Source: Kazachstania africana CBS 2517
Taxonomy: Eukaryota; Ascomycota; Saccharomycetes; Saccharomycetales; Saccharomycetaceae
Reading direction: 5' to 3'
Assembly: GCF_000304475.1 (NCBI RefSeq)
Contig: NC_018940.1
Coordinates: forward strand, 558,001 to 622,000
DNA length: 64,000 nt
This document shows, in pieces, positions 42,529 through 52,477 of the stretch (within the stretch, counting starts at the first letter, position 1; each line of letters begins with the position of its first letter). Under the pieces are notes generated by a model, which worked only from the letters and a program-made list of their open reading frames with translations, was not told the origin of the DNA and did not search any database. The translations under genes and the position numbers were made by a program.

Positions 42529-42552
42529 TTTTTTTTTTTTTTTTTTTTTTTT
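42529..42552 (+). repeat. T24 homopolymer upstream of NDI1
   Basis: An uninterrupted run of 24 T about 300 bp before the NDI1 start, a likely nucleosome-depleted promoter element. Confidence 0.9.
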
Positions 42553-42854
42553 GTACCTTCCATCATAATCAGGTATTCAATCATCAAATTCCAGTCAGTC
42601 AAGTAACTCATGAATAAACAACAATAGTGCTGAGATGTTTGTAAATATGGCAAATTAAGTTAATTTTTTTTTACCCATACTCAGTTTTTATTGGCGAAAT
42701 ATCCGTTGTTTTAGTAGGGAGCCAAAGTCCGAGAATCGTTCCCATGGCATAACATTCCAATGTAAAAAATATTTAGAAGGATTGGAAATTGACCAAAAGA
42801 CAAATAACATCTTCAAATCATTTTGGCCCTAAAACACCCTCAGTAATTGACTCT

Positions 42855-44441
42855 ATGCTAGTTAGAATATCTCATAATAGACAGATTTCATTAGCTTTAG
42901 TAAACTCAGTCAGACTGGCATCCACAACATCAGCTGCTGCAGTGAAAACAGCTGGCTCTTCGAAACCTCCTGTGTCTAGGGTGAATGGAGGCGGGACGGC
43001 CTCATTTAAGACCACTAAGGTAATTGATCCTAATAGAAATGACAAACCTACTGTGGTTATTTTGGGTTCTGGTTGGGGAGCTATTGCATTTTTGAAGCAC
43101 ATCGATACTAAAAAATATAACGTGTCACTGATTTCACCAAGGTCACATTTCCTATTTACACCTTTATTACCTTCAACTCCTGTTGGGACGGTCGATGAAA
43201 AATCAATTATTGAACCTGTAGTTAATTTTGCTTTAAAGAAAAAGGGTAATGTCACCTACTATGAAGCAGAAGCAACGTCTATTAATCCCGATAGAAATAC
43301 AGTTACAGTTAGTTCAGTAGCTCTTATCACAGATTTAAATCAACCGGGACTAAGAAAAAGTCATATTGGAATTGATCCAAGTGAACCAGTAGAGATTAAA
43401 TATGATTATTTGATTAGTGCTGTAGGTGCAGAACCAAACACGTTTAATATCCCAGGTGTTAATGAACATGGATTATTCTTAAAAGAAATTCCTGATTCGT
43501 TGGAAATTCGAAATAAATTTGCCTCTAACATCGAGAAAGCTAACTCTTTACCAGAAGGAGACCCCGAAAGAAAGAGGCTATTATCTATTGTGGTCGTTGG
43601 AGGTGGTCCAACAGGGGTAGAAACTGCAGGTGAACTACAGGACTATGTGTCACAAGATTTACAAAAATTTCTACCTTCTATTGCAAAGGAAGTTCAAATT
43701 CATTTAGTTGAGGCTTTACCAACTGTTTTGAACATGTTCGAAAAGAAATTATCTTCATACGCTAAAAAAGTGCTAGAAAAGACTACAATCAAATTACGCC
43801 TGAGTACAGCTGTTGTAAAAGTCGAGGAAAAACATTTAGTGTCCAAAACAAAGAATCCAGAAGATGGCTCAACTACTGAGGAGACAATCCCGTACGGAAC
43901 TCTGATCTGGGCCACAGGTAATAAAGTGAGACCCTTAATTTCTGATTTATTCAAGAAAATACCCGAACAGAATTCAAGTACTAGAGCCTTAGTAACCAAC
44001 CAATTCTGTCAAGTAAAAGGTAGTAATAACATCTTTGCCATAGGAGATAATGCGTTTATGGGGCTACCTCCTACAGCACAGGTTGCAAACCAACAGGCTG
44101 AATATTTAAGTAAACTTTTTGATAAGATGTCACAAGTTAATGGTTTCCACGACCAACTATCCGCAAGAAAGGAAAAATATGATTTATTATTCGAGGAAAA
44201 TAAGTTTAAACCATTTTCCTATAGACACCTTGGTGCATTAGCTTATTTAGGTTCGGAGAAAGCTATTGCCAATATTACATACGGTAAAAGATCACTTTAT
44301 ACAGGCGGCGGATTGATGACCTTTTATATTTGGAGGATTGTGTATCTTTCGATGTTGTTATCAGCTAGAACGAGATTTAAAGTATGCTTAGATTGGTTGA
44401 AACTAGCTTTCTTCAAGAGAGATTTCTTCAAAGAGTTATGA
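42855..44441 (+). CDS. NDI1: Ndi1-like rotenone-insensitive internal NADH:ubiquinone oxidoreductase
   Basis: This 528-residue type II NADH dehydrogenase (S. cerevisiae Ndi1 513) oxidises matrix NADH and reduces ubiquinone without pumping protons. It replaces complex I in these yeasts. A basic Ser-rich presequence starts at ATG 42855 ([10 protein letters not shown]). The FAD-binding GSGWGA is near residue 72 and the NADH-binding [11 protein letters not shown] near 248. The quinone-site stretch [25 protein letters not shown] and the C-terminal membrane-anchoring helices ending [10 protein letters not shown] are also present. The end is almost identical to S. cerevisiae. It is convergent with GTR1, as in S. 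cerevisiae. Confidence 0.97.
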   Translation: MLVRISHNRQISLALVNSVRLASTTSAAAVKTAGSSKPPVSRVNGGGTASFKTTKVIDPNRNDKPTVVILGSGWGAIAFLKHIDTKKYNVSLISPRSHFLFTPLLPSTPVGTVDEKSIIEPVVNFALKKKGNVTYYEAEATSINPDRNTVTVSSVALITDLNQPGLRKSHIGIDPSEPVEIKYDYLISAVGAEPNTFNIPGVNEHGLFLKEIPDSLEIRNKFASNIEKANSLPEGDPERKRLLSIVVVGGGPTGVETAGELQDYVSQDLQKFLPSIAKEVQIHLVEALPTVLNMFEKKLSSYAKKVLEKTTIKLRLSTAVVKVEEKHLVSKTKNPEDGSTTEETIPYGTLIWATGNKVRPLISDLFKKIPEQNSSTRALVTNQFCQVKGSNNIFAIGDNAFMGLPPTAQVANQQAEYLSKLFDKMSQVNGFHDQLSARKEKYDLLFEENKFKPFSYRHLGALAYLGSEKAIANITYGKRSLYTGGGLMTFYIWRIVYLSMLLSARTRFKVCLDWLKLAFFKRDFFKEL

Positions 44442-44565
44442 TTTTGATGCCCTTTGTAAAATAGTAATTCCATTCATCCTTTATTGGAGTGAGACGAGAT
44501 ATGAGGATTAAAAAACAACGGTTAAAAGTCCAAGGATTTTTAAAAGATGAAGTCTATGCACAGTA

Positions 44566-44569
<4 letters not shown>

Positions 44570-44601
<32 letters not shown>
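44570..44601 (+). repeat. (TA)16 tract in the NDI1-GTR1 terminator region
   Basis: About 16 TA units lie between the convergent stop codons (44441 and 44619). TATATA is the yeast polyadenylation efficiency element and reads the same on both strands, so this may serve 3' end formation of both genes. Confidence 0.7.
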
Positions 44602-44606
<5 letters not shown>

Positions 44607-44618
44607 AAAATTATTTAT

Positions 44619-45554
44619 TCAGAAAAACTCTTTTTTGGCCTTTTGAATATTTTCCATAATTATTTCCTTTGGTTGGTCCGTATCATTTAACACAATAAAA
44701 CAAACCATATTTGAAGAAATTTCGGTGACGTAAATTGAATCATTTAAAATTAAAGTAGTGAATCCACTTTTCAATTTTGTACAACTTTGTTTGAAAGTTT
44801 TCATTATATTTGAAATTTTTTCGAATCTTTTTGGATCTAGGTTTAATTCATTATTTAATAAGCTTTTTGATTGTGAACCCATATTACCATTTGATGAACA
44901 AATCACTAAGAAAGTACTTTTTTCAAAAAGAATGATTTCATAAGCATTTAAAATTGATTTAAATTTAATTAAATTTGTTTGATGATCTTTCATATTTGGT
45001 ATTAGGGAGCAAACTATTTGTGACCACGCTTTGTATAATGATTCATCCCAAATTGAAGTTGGGAAGCCGACCAAATCATTGAAGCCATATTCTGAAGAGG
45101 TTTGTTGTAATTTATTCATCATTATTTGAAATAATTCATCTCTTTTATCAGTTTGTACTAAGTCCATTTTATGTAAAAGAACGAATATTTTAGCGTCTGG
45201 AGAGTATTTTTTTAACTGTTTTAAAGATCTCATGAATATCTCAATATCTTTGATAACTTCTTGTGATTCTACATCGAAAACATGAATTAATACTTGTACC
45301 ATTTGAAAAATATGATCTTTTTGTTTTGTAAAGTAATTTTCCATGAATACGTCTTGCCCACCACAATCCCAAAGATTTAAGGTCATATTTCCCAAAAATC
45401 TTAAATGTGAATGTTCCACATCAATAGTTGCACCTAATCTTCTTGTATCAAAAGCTGAATAATTACTGAAAATAATTGACCTCATTGATGACTTCCCTGA
45501 ACCGGATCTGCCCATCAGCAGTAGTTTTTTCCTATTATTTGTAACACTAGCCAT
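44619..45554 (-). CDS. GTR1: Gtr1-like Rag GTPase (EGO complex, TORC1 activation)
   Basis: This 311-residue protein is essentially the same length as S. cerevisiae Gtr1 (310). The P-loop is at residues 15-23 (GRSGSGKSS). The switch region contains RRLGATIDVEHSHLRFLG, the G3 element is LWDCGGQD and the G4-like element is LHKMDL near 158. The C-terminal half is the roadblock-type dimerisation domain. Gtr1 with Gtr2 forms the RagA/B-RagC/D heterodimer on the vacuole, which signals amino-acid sufficiency to TORC1. Gtr1 is also linked to the phosphate transporter Pho84, and the gene is next to PHO84 here as in S. cerevisiae. Confidence 0.97.
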   Translation of the reverse strand: MASVTNNRKKLLLMGRSGSGKSSMRSIIFSNYSAFDTRRLGATIDVEHSHLRFLGNMTLNLWDCGGQDVFMENYFTKQKDHIFQMVQVLIHVFDVESQEVIKDIEIFMRSLKQLKKYSPDAKIFVLLHKMDLVQTDKRDELFQIMMNKLQQTSSEYGFNDLVGFPTSIWDESLYKAWSQIVCSLIPNMKDHQTNLIKFKSILNAYEIILFEKSTFLVICSSNGNMGSQSKSLLNNELNLDPKRFEKISNIMKTFKQSCTKLKSGFTTLILNDSIYVTEISSNMVCFIVLNDTDQPKEIIMENIQKAKKEFF

Positions 45555-46810
45555 GATGATAGTTTCTCTAAGACGACTATTATTATAAACGTTTTTATTA
45601 TTTCACTAATCTTTCTTTCAAGATGACTATTGCCTTATCTAAATTCATAGATAGGATTACTTAAACTTTCCTTTTAAGTAAACCATTGAATGAGACCGTA
45701 TAAAGCAATAATAAACGAACCCTAAAAAGAGCTTAGAACCCTAACATGAACGAAAGCCGGGTAATTAAATGATTTTAACTTTCTTTCGATACGATAATAA
45801 CGGGTCAAGTAAGTAGTGGTCCACTATTATGAAGAAAGCAAACAAAAATGTATTCGCATGCATTCATTCGACCACTAAATGTATTTTTCGGAAAGGGATG
45901 AGATATCCCGCAACAACCAAGAAAGAAAGAAAAAAGCTTCCCTAATGCGGTAACGAGTAAGATAAGAAATTTGACGATTGGGTGTGGTCACTGGGTGCGC
46001 GTGATGAGAAGTCATCCAGCTTAGATTTTAAGTGATTGGAGGGGACCGAAAAGAACTCTAAGCCTTCGAGGGAGAATAAAAAAAATAGTAGATGGCACAG
46101 TGGAAGGTCAAGTCAAAGAGAAAAATGCGGCAAACGGTCCTCCAGCAATAAAGAAGAGGGCATCGATCCTGTAACTGCATAAATTGCGTAAACGATGCGA
46201 GGAAAAAGAAAAAGTGGGAAACGCATGACTGGATGAGAATTTAATGAGAGAGGGAGAAGGGAAAGAAAAGGTTATGAGACTGGAAAGGGACCCTGTCCCC
46301 CGCTCAAAAGGGCTGTATCGAATGCACATGCCGCTATCTACTCCTTTCTATTGGAGGCTGATTTAGTTTGTAATTTTGATCAAAAAAGTCATGCACAGTT
46401 CAGTAAGCTGAAGAGAGAATTCTTATTTCTATAAACGGAAAATCTACTGATTTCGTCTTGGATTGGCACGACTTCAGAAAGAGAGAGAATGAAACGGAAG
46501 ACAACTTGAGGGCTGTTAAACCGATCTCCTCCGACTGTTAAAGCAATAAAACCATTTTTCGTAAAGTGTCGCCACTTCTTGAGGCACACACACATCATCA
46601 ACAATGTTATCAAGCATGATGCCGATGAATTTTAATTGCATAATTTTTGTCGATCTCACTGGCCTTTATTGCCGTTCCTTTTCCTGGGAGTTGGAGGAAG
46701 TCCCAGGCAGACGAACAGCGGAAAAAAAAAAAGGCGGAAACAACAAACGTCTGTCCGCAGCGTCTGGAAGCCATGGGATACTTTTTCTTTCTTTCTCTCT
46801 TTCGTTTACC

Positions 46811-46816
46811 AACGTG
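46811..46816 (-). promoter_or_regulatory. Candidate Pho4 site upstream of PHO84
   Basis: AACGTG on the plus strand reads CACGTT on the minus strand, the lower-affinity Pho4 core. It lies 352 bp upstream of the ATG. S. cerevisiae PHO84 has several CACGTG/T sites; I found only this one by eye, so confidence is modest. Confidence 0.4.
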
Positions 46817-47117
46817 TGAAAGTTACACGCATCTCTCAATTACTCATACTATCTTAGATCCTTGAAATTAGATTACAATTGTCTCTAAATTCCCCCCTTT
46901 TCCCGTATAAATATCCGTCGAGAATCATGTCTTTTTTTCGTGAAAATTGAAATTTATCTTTCCATATTCTGAACAATTATTTCATAGTCTTACTCTTTTT
47001 TTCACTTGTTTATTACTTATCTCAAATATTTTTTATTATGTCTTAGTATCATTTGACTAGTTTTATATAACTCCACAACAGCTACCCCCCATTTTTTTTG
47101 AGTTAGTACACTCAACT

Positions 47118-47137
47118 ACTCACTCACTCACTCACTC
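47118..47137 (+). repeat. (ACTC)5 microsatellite in the PHO84 leader
   Basis: Five ACTC units about 30 bp before the PHO84 start codon. Confidence 0.85.
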
Positions 47138-47167
47138 ATTTCATTCTCCACCCCACTCTAACACCAA

Positions 47168-48928
47168 ATGGCTACCCAAGAAAAATTACAAGTTGACCCG
47201 TCAACTAATCTTACCGAAGGTGGCAATGCTATGTTCCACAACTATATCAATGATTTTGCTCACATTGATGATCCTTTGCAAAGAAGAAAATTAGCTTTAC
47301 AAGAAATTGATAATCAGAAATTCGGTTGGCCAGCAGTTAGAACAATTCTTATCGCAGGTGTAGGCTTTTTAACTGACTCCTACGATATTTTCGCCATCAA
47401 TTTAGGTGTTTCCATGCTGTCTTACGTCTATTGGAATGGTGATATGCCAAGTTCAACAGCAACTTTACTTAAAGTTTCTACAAGTGTCGGTACTGTCATC
47501 GGTCAACTTGGCTTCGGTATCTTGGCTGATATTGTCGGTCGTAAGAAAATTTATGGGCTAGAATTAATTGTAATGATTTTCTGCACAGTGTTACAATGTA
47601 CTTTGGGACATTCCCCGGGTATTAACTTTGTCGCAGTATTAACTTTTTACAGAGTAGTTATGGGTATCGGTATTGGCGGTGATTACCCATTATCATCCAT
47701 TATTACCTCCGAGTTCTCCACAACGAAATGGAGAGGCGCAATTATGAGCGCTGTCTTCGCTAACCAAGCATTTGGTCAAATCGCCGCAGGCATAGTTGCT
47801 TTGATTCTAGTTGCCGCCTATAAACCTGACTTGATCGATGCCAATTCTGGTGCCGAATGTGGTCCTGCTTGTATGAAAGCTTGTGATCAAATGTGGAGAA
47901 TATTGGTAGGTTTTGGTGCAGTACCTGGTGTTATCTGTTTATATTTCAGATTAACTATTCCAGAATCGCCAAGGTATACTCTAGACGTCAATAAAGATAA
48001 TGATGAGTTGGAATTCATTGAAATGCCAAATGAAGAAAAAAATCTCACTCAAACAGCAAACATATCCCTTCGTTCTGATCGTAGTGCTACTACTGCAGTC
48101 GCATTTGATTTAGCATCCATAAATGAAGCTGCGATTCCACCTCCAAGGAAAGCATCTTTCAAAGATTTCATTCATCACTTTAGTAAATGGAAATATGGTA
48201 AAGTATTATTAGGAACAGCAGGTTCCTGGTTCATGTTAGACGTTGCTTTTTACGGTCTAAGTTTGAATACTGCTGTTATCTTACAAACAATCGGTTACGC
48301 TAGTTCACAAAATGTCTACAAGAAATTGTATAACTCAGCAGTGGGTAACTTAATTCTTATATGTGCTGGTTCACTACCGGGTTATTGGGCTTCCGTCTTC
48401 ACCATTGATATAATAGGAAGAAAACCAATCCAATTAATGGGATTCATAATATTAACAGCCCTACTATGCGGGATCGGCTTTGGTTACAATAAATTATCAG
48501 GTAATGGGTTATTAGGTCTATACATTATCTGTCAATTCTTCCAGAATTTTGGTCCAAATGTTACCACATTTGTCGTTCCTGGAGAATGTTTCCCAACAAG
48601 GTATAGATCAACAGCTCACGGTATTTCTGCTGCTTCTGGTAAGATCGGCGCTATCATTGCTCAAACTGCATTAGGCACTCTGATAAGTCACAATTGTGCC
48701 AAAAATGGTAAAGCAGCAAATTGTTGGTTGCCACACGTCATGCAAATTTTTGCGCTCTTTATGCTAGTAGGAGTTTTCACTACTTTATTGATTCCTGAAA
48801 CAAAGAGAATGACTTTGGAAGAAATCAGCGAGAAGTACCATGATGAAATTGATATTTCGAAATACGCTACAACTACAGTATCTAATGAAGGAACTTCTGA
48901 GCCTTCTCCAAGATCTGAACTGGTCTAA
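47168..48928 (+). CDS. PHO84: Pho84-like high-affinity phosphate:H+ symporter
   Basis: This 586-residue protein is almost the same length as S. cerevisiae Pho84 (587). It is an MFS protein with 12 hydrophobic segments split by a central hydrophilic loop (about 270-335). Signature pieces are LTDSYDIFAIN in TM1, GFGILADIVGRKKIYG between TM2 and TM3, MGIGIGGDYPLSS in TM4 (near 168-180), LDVAFYGLSLN in TM7, VPGECFPTRYRSTAHGISAASGK in TM10-11 and IPETKRMTLEEISEKY after TM12. It imports inorganic phosphate and also senses it for PKA signalling. The next gene is alpha-tubulin on the same strand, as in S. cerevisiae (PHO84, TUB3). Confidence 0.97.
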   Translation: MATQEKLQVDPSTNLTEGGNAMFHNYINDFAHIDDPLQRRKLALQEIDNQKFGWPAVRTILIAGVGFLTDSYDIFAINLGVSMLSYVYWNGDMPSSTATLLKVSTSVGTVIGQLGFGILADIVGRKKIYGLELIVMIFCTVLQCTLGHSPGINFVAVLTFYRVVMGIGIGGDYPLSSIITSEFSTTKWRGAIMSAVFANQAFGQIAAGIVALILVAAYKPDLIDANSGAECGPACMKACDQMWRILVGFGAVPGVICLYFRLTIPESPRYTLDVNKDNDELEFIEMPNEEKNLTQTANISLRSDRSATTAVAFDLASINEAAIPPPRKASFKDFIHHFSKWKYGKVLLGTAGSWFMLDVAFYGLSLNTAVILQTIGYASSQNVYKKLYNSAVGNLILICAGSLPGYWASVFTIDIIGRKPIQLMGFIILTALLCGIGFGYNKLSGNGLLGLYIICQFFQNFGPNVTTFVVPGECFPTRYRSTAHGISAASGKIGAIIAQTALGTLISHNCAKNGKAANCWLPHVMQIFALFMLVGVFTTLLIPETKRMTLEEISEKYHDEIDISKYATTTVSNEGTSEPSPRSELV

Positions 48929-49622
48929 AATCAACTTTTTCTTTCATTTAAGAGATAAAGTTACCAGAAAAAAACACATGTACATTATGAGAAGCTCATA
49001 GCTATGAAACAACAAAATTTTAAGATTATACTAAATCAAAAAAATAAAAAAAGAAGAGTCCAAAAATAAAAATAAAAAAAAATTCCTGAAAATATATATA
49101 TAACTATGCTAAGTTCAATTATTTTCTCTTCCTTTTGGCAGTCACATTTTATTTTATTTTTGATTAGTTTTCTTTGCTAAAAAGAAAAATACTCTATTGC
49201 AAGCTGACTTTTTCTTTAATATGTTCTGAGAAAAGTACTTCTATGGACTTGTAAGGAACAACGATACCACTGATAGAATTGTTTCATATTCGTTTCTGAA
49301 AGAAGAACCTTGATCGACTTCAAAAAGCCTTATCCTCCAACTAACTTACTCATTTTTTTTAGAAAATACCATAAGGCTGCTCACACTCAGTCTATTTCCC
49401 ATTACATATATTCATATTTATATAAAAATTCCTTTATAGACATTTGCATCATCGTCATCTCACCCCGTCATCTTCACTGTTTATTTTTCTGGCATCGTTT
49501 CGCGTTTCATTCACAATTAAAACAAAAAAAACAAAACAAAAACAACAGTTATATTACAGGGCCCTGTAAAAACAATCTCGACATCAAACCTATCGAAACA
49601 TAAAAATATTAAGCAATTGACA
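48929..49622. other. Intergenic: PHO84 3' region and alpha-tubulin promoter
   Basis: About 690 AT-rich bases with many A-rich tracts (48980-49090). No gene or specific binding site was recognised. Confidence 0.5.
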
Positions 49623-51127
49623 ATGAGAGAAGTTATTAGTATCAATGGTATGTACGCCCAGTTTTTTTCCTCCTTTTTTGGGGTCTTTTTCTATCATAGC
49701 GAAGAGACCCATTTTAATCTTATTTTTATCCTATTTATGAAAACAAGTTATACTAACAGCAATTCAAACACTGCTCTACTTGCCGTGTTTGGTCCTCCCT
49801 TATTAAAATAGTTGGTCAAGCTGGCTGTCAAATCGGTAACGCATGCTGGGATTTATATTCTCTTGAACACGGTATCAGACCAGATGGTTATTTAGAAGAA
49901 GGTCTTTCAAGACCGAAAGGTGGGGAAGAAGGTTTCTCGACTTTCTTCTATGAAACAGGAACTGGAAAATATGTCCCAAGAGCAATTTATGTTGATCTAG
50001 AACCAAATGTCATCGATGAAGTTCGTAACGGTGCATTCAAAGACTTGTTTCACCCAGAACAATTGATTAACGGCAAAGAAGATGCTGCCAATAATTATGC
50101 TCGTGGTTACTACACCGTAGGAAGTCAAATAATAGATGAAGTTACTGATAGAATCAGAAGGATGACAGATCAATGTGACGGTTTACAAGGTTTCCTTTTC
50201 ACTCATTCTTTGGGTGGTGGTACTGGTTCCGGTTTAGGATCTCTACTATTAAAAGAGTTATCTGAAAATTATGGAAAGAAATCAAAATTAGAGTTCGCTG
50301 TATATCCAGCACCACAAGTTTCCACATCTGTCGTTGAACCGTACAACACCGTACTTACTACACATGCCACTTTAGAACACGCGGATTGTACTTTTATGGT
50401 TGATAATGAAGCTATCTACGACATGTGCAAAAAAAATCTGAATATTCCTAGACCCTCCTTTAAAAACTTGAACACCATGATTGCACAAGTTGTATCTTCG
50501 GTTACTGCGTCATTAAGATTTGACGGTTCTTTAAATGTCGATTTAAATGAATTCCAAACTAATTTAGTACCATACCCAAGAATTCATTTCCCATTGGTTT
50601 CTTATGCTCCAATACTATCCAAGGATAGGGCACACCATGAATCGAATTCCGTTGCTGAAATTACTAATGCATGCTTCGAACCAGGTAATCAAATGGTAAA
50701 ATGCAATCCTGCCACAGGTAAATATATGGCATCATGTCTATTATACAGAGGTGACGTTGTTACTAACGATGTCCAATCTGCTGTAACGCAAGTAAAGAAT
50801 AAGAAAACTGTGCAAATGGTCGATTGGTGCCCTACTGGTTTCAAGATTGGTATTTGTTACGAACCACCTACTGCAACCCCGGATTCTCAATTGGCGTCAG
50901 TTCAAAGAGCTGTCTGTATGTTATCTAACACAACTGCAATTGCGGACGCATGGAAAAGAATTGACTATAAATTCGATCTCATGTATGCCAAGCGTGCTTT
51001 CGTTCATTGGTATGTAGGAGAAGGTATGGAAGAAGGTGAATTTACTGAAGCAAGAGAAGATTTAGCTGCCCTAGAAAGAGATTACATCGAAGTTGGTGCT
51101 GATTCCTATGCTGATGAAGAATTCTAG
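49623..51127 (+). CDS. TUB3: Alpha-tubulin, two exons
   Basis: Exon 1 is 49623-49647 (25 nt, MREVISIN plus one base) and exon 2 is 49812-51127. Together they give 446 residues, against 447 and 445 for S. cerevisiae Tub1 and Tub3. The intron is 49648-49811 with 5' GTATGT, branch site TACTAAC at 49751-49757 and 3' AG at 49810-49811. It splits codon 9 exactly as in the S. cerevisiae alpha-tubulin genes. The GTP-binding GGGTGSG is at about residues 142-148 and [13 protein letters not shown] follows the junction. Alpha-tubulin pairs with beta-tubulin to form microtubules. PHO84 and PGA3 as neighbours match TUB3; TUB1 is its WGD sister, so the symbol is positional. Confidence 0.97.
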
Positions 51128-51449
51128 ACATAGAGCCAAAGAATTCTTAAGTTATGTAATATGGATATAATCATCTATATATATATATACCATGCTGTTC
51201 CTCCTATAGTAGAATTATCTGTGAGCTTTTTTAGTTTTTTATTAAGTAAGCTGAAATTTTTTTTTTTTCGTAGATAATTAAATTCTGATAATTTCGATTT
51301 GGTTCCGTAGCAAAAATTCCGCAATGATGAATTTGGTCATCGATGACATTGATATAAAAGGAATTCTTGAATATTTCCTAACAGTTGGGGTGAATTCAGT
51401 TCAACATTATCTGTATAACCTTTGAACAACATTTGCTTATCGTATTGAG
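51128..51449. other. Intergenic: tubulin 3' region and PGA3 promoter
   Basis: About 320 bases with a short (TA)n near 51176-51189 and a T10-type tract near 51258. Nothing else definite. Confidence 0.5.
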
Positions 51450-52400
51450 ATGGACCAATTGGAAGATAACACACACAACATCCTGGATGAGCCTCTACAC
51501 GGTATTGTCATTCCCTCTGGTTTATTCATTACCGGTATTTTGTTAATGACTTATATGTCCTCTGATAAAAGAATACTGTTCGCTTTACCAGTATTATTCA
51601 GTGTAGTATTAACTAGGTTCATTTCGGCCTATCAACGTCGACAATCATTGTTCAAAGATAGGTGGACTCAGTTAGAATTAGAAGACCAAACCCTAGTATC
51701 CAAAAATACAGCCATTTATCGTTTCAAATTGAAGACAAAGTTAGAATCATTAGATATCCCAGCTGGTCACCATGTAGCAGTCAAAATGAACATTGATGGG
51801 AAGGACGAAATAAGATATTACAACCCTATCAGCTCTAAATTAGCAAAGGGCTACGTCGATCTTATGGTGAAATCTTATCCCAATGGCAAAGTTTCCAAAC
51901 AATTCGCAAGTCTAACCACTGGTTCTTTAGTAGACTTTATGGGACCTATGGGCCAATTCCATTATAAGCCAAATTCTTCCAAAGAGTTAGCCATCGTGGC
52001 TGGTGGTTCCGGTATTACACCAATTTTACAAGTCTTGAATGAAATTATTACTGTTCCTGAAGATGTAACCAAGGTATCTATAATTTACGCTAATGTTACT
52101 GAAAATGACATCCTATTGAAGGATGAATTGGATGAAATATGCTTTAAATACCCAAATGTTAGAATTCATTACGTATTAGATAAACCAAAGTATGCTGAGG
52201 CATGGAGAGGTGATGTTGGATTTGTTACAAAGGAACAAATGCAGCAATATCTACCACTACCAAATCCCGATAATAGACTGTTGATTTGTGGTCCAGAACA
52301 AATGGAAAGCTTGGTTTTGAAATATGCTGAAGAACTCGGTTGGAATTGTCCAGTTACCAACAGATCCAATGCTGACGATCAAGTTTTTGTATTCAACTAA
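51450..52400 (+). CDS. PGA3: Pga3-like NADH-cytochrome b5 reductase family protein
   Basis: This 316-residue protein (S. cerevisiae Pga3 312) has an N-terminal membrane segment at about 17-55 (GIVIPSGLFITGILLMTYM, then LFALPVLFSVVLTRF). An FAD-binding domain with RYYNPIS near 121-127 and an NAD-binding domain with GGSGITPILQVL near 185 and CGPEQM near 280 follow. The order fits cytochrome b5 reductases, which move electrons from NADH to cytochrome b5 in the ER. Pga3 is essential or near-essential in S. cerevisiae, and Aim33 is its WGD duplicate. Next to tubulin on the same strand, as in S. cerevisiae. It is convergent with RSC9, with 77 bases between stops. Confidence 0.93.
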   Translation: MDQLEDNTHNILDEPLHGIVIPSGLFITGILLMTYMSSDKRILFALPVLFSVVLTRFISAYQRRQSLFKDRWTQLELEDQTLVSKNTAIYRFKLKTKLESLDIPAGHHVAVKMNIDGKDEIRYYNPISSKLAKGYVDLMVKSYPNGKVSKQFASLTTGSLVDFMGPMGQFHYKPNSSKELAIVAGGSGITPILQVLNEIITVPEDVTKVSIIYANVTENDILLKDELDEICFKYPNVRIHYVLDKPKYAEAWRGDVGFVTKEQMQQYLPLPNPDNRLLICGPEQMESLVLKYAEELGWNCPVTNRSNADDQVFVFN

Positions 52401-52477
52401 TCTGTATTTTAATAAGATGTAGTTTATAGATACAATATTTGTAAGACATAACCCTTCTAATTTTATTTATCTGCGAT

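Larger units (their letters stand above)
42035..42854. other. Divergent promoter between the YML119W-like gene and NDI1
   Basis: About 820 bases. It contains two CACGTG boxes, a CTGTGGC inverted-repeat element, a 7-bp inverted repeat CAAGAAG/CTTCTTG (42334-42340 and 42353-42359) and a T24 run at 42529-42552. A CAAGAAG-flanked TATATA-like sequence lies in the loop of that inverted repeat. Confidence 0.6.
45555..47167. other. Long divergent promoter between GTR1 and PHO84
   Basis: About 1.6 kb without a plausible gene; several 60-75 codon frames overlap and look random. The PHO84 side has a Pho4-type AACGTG (reverse of CACGTT) at 46811-46816, TATA-like TATAAATA near 46906, and (ACTC)5 at 47118-47137, about 30 bp before the ATG and so probably in the leader. 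Purine-rich sequence dominates 46000-46300. Confidence 0.55.

Noticed and set aside
42789..42854. Upstream in-frame extension of NDI1 by 22 codons
   Set aside because: It begins with TTG; the first ATG (42855) gives a good mitochondrial presequence.
46003..46100. GTGATGA resembling a snoRNA C box upstream of PHO84
   Set aside because: No CTGA D box occurs within about 100 nt and no flanking terminal stem is seen.
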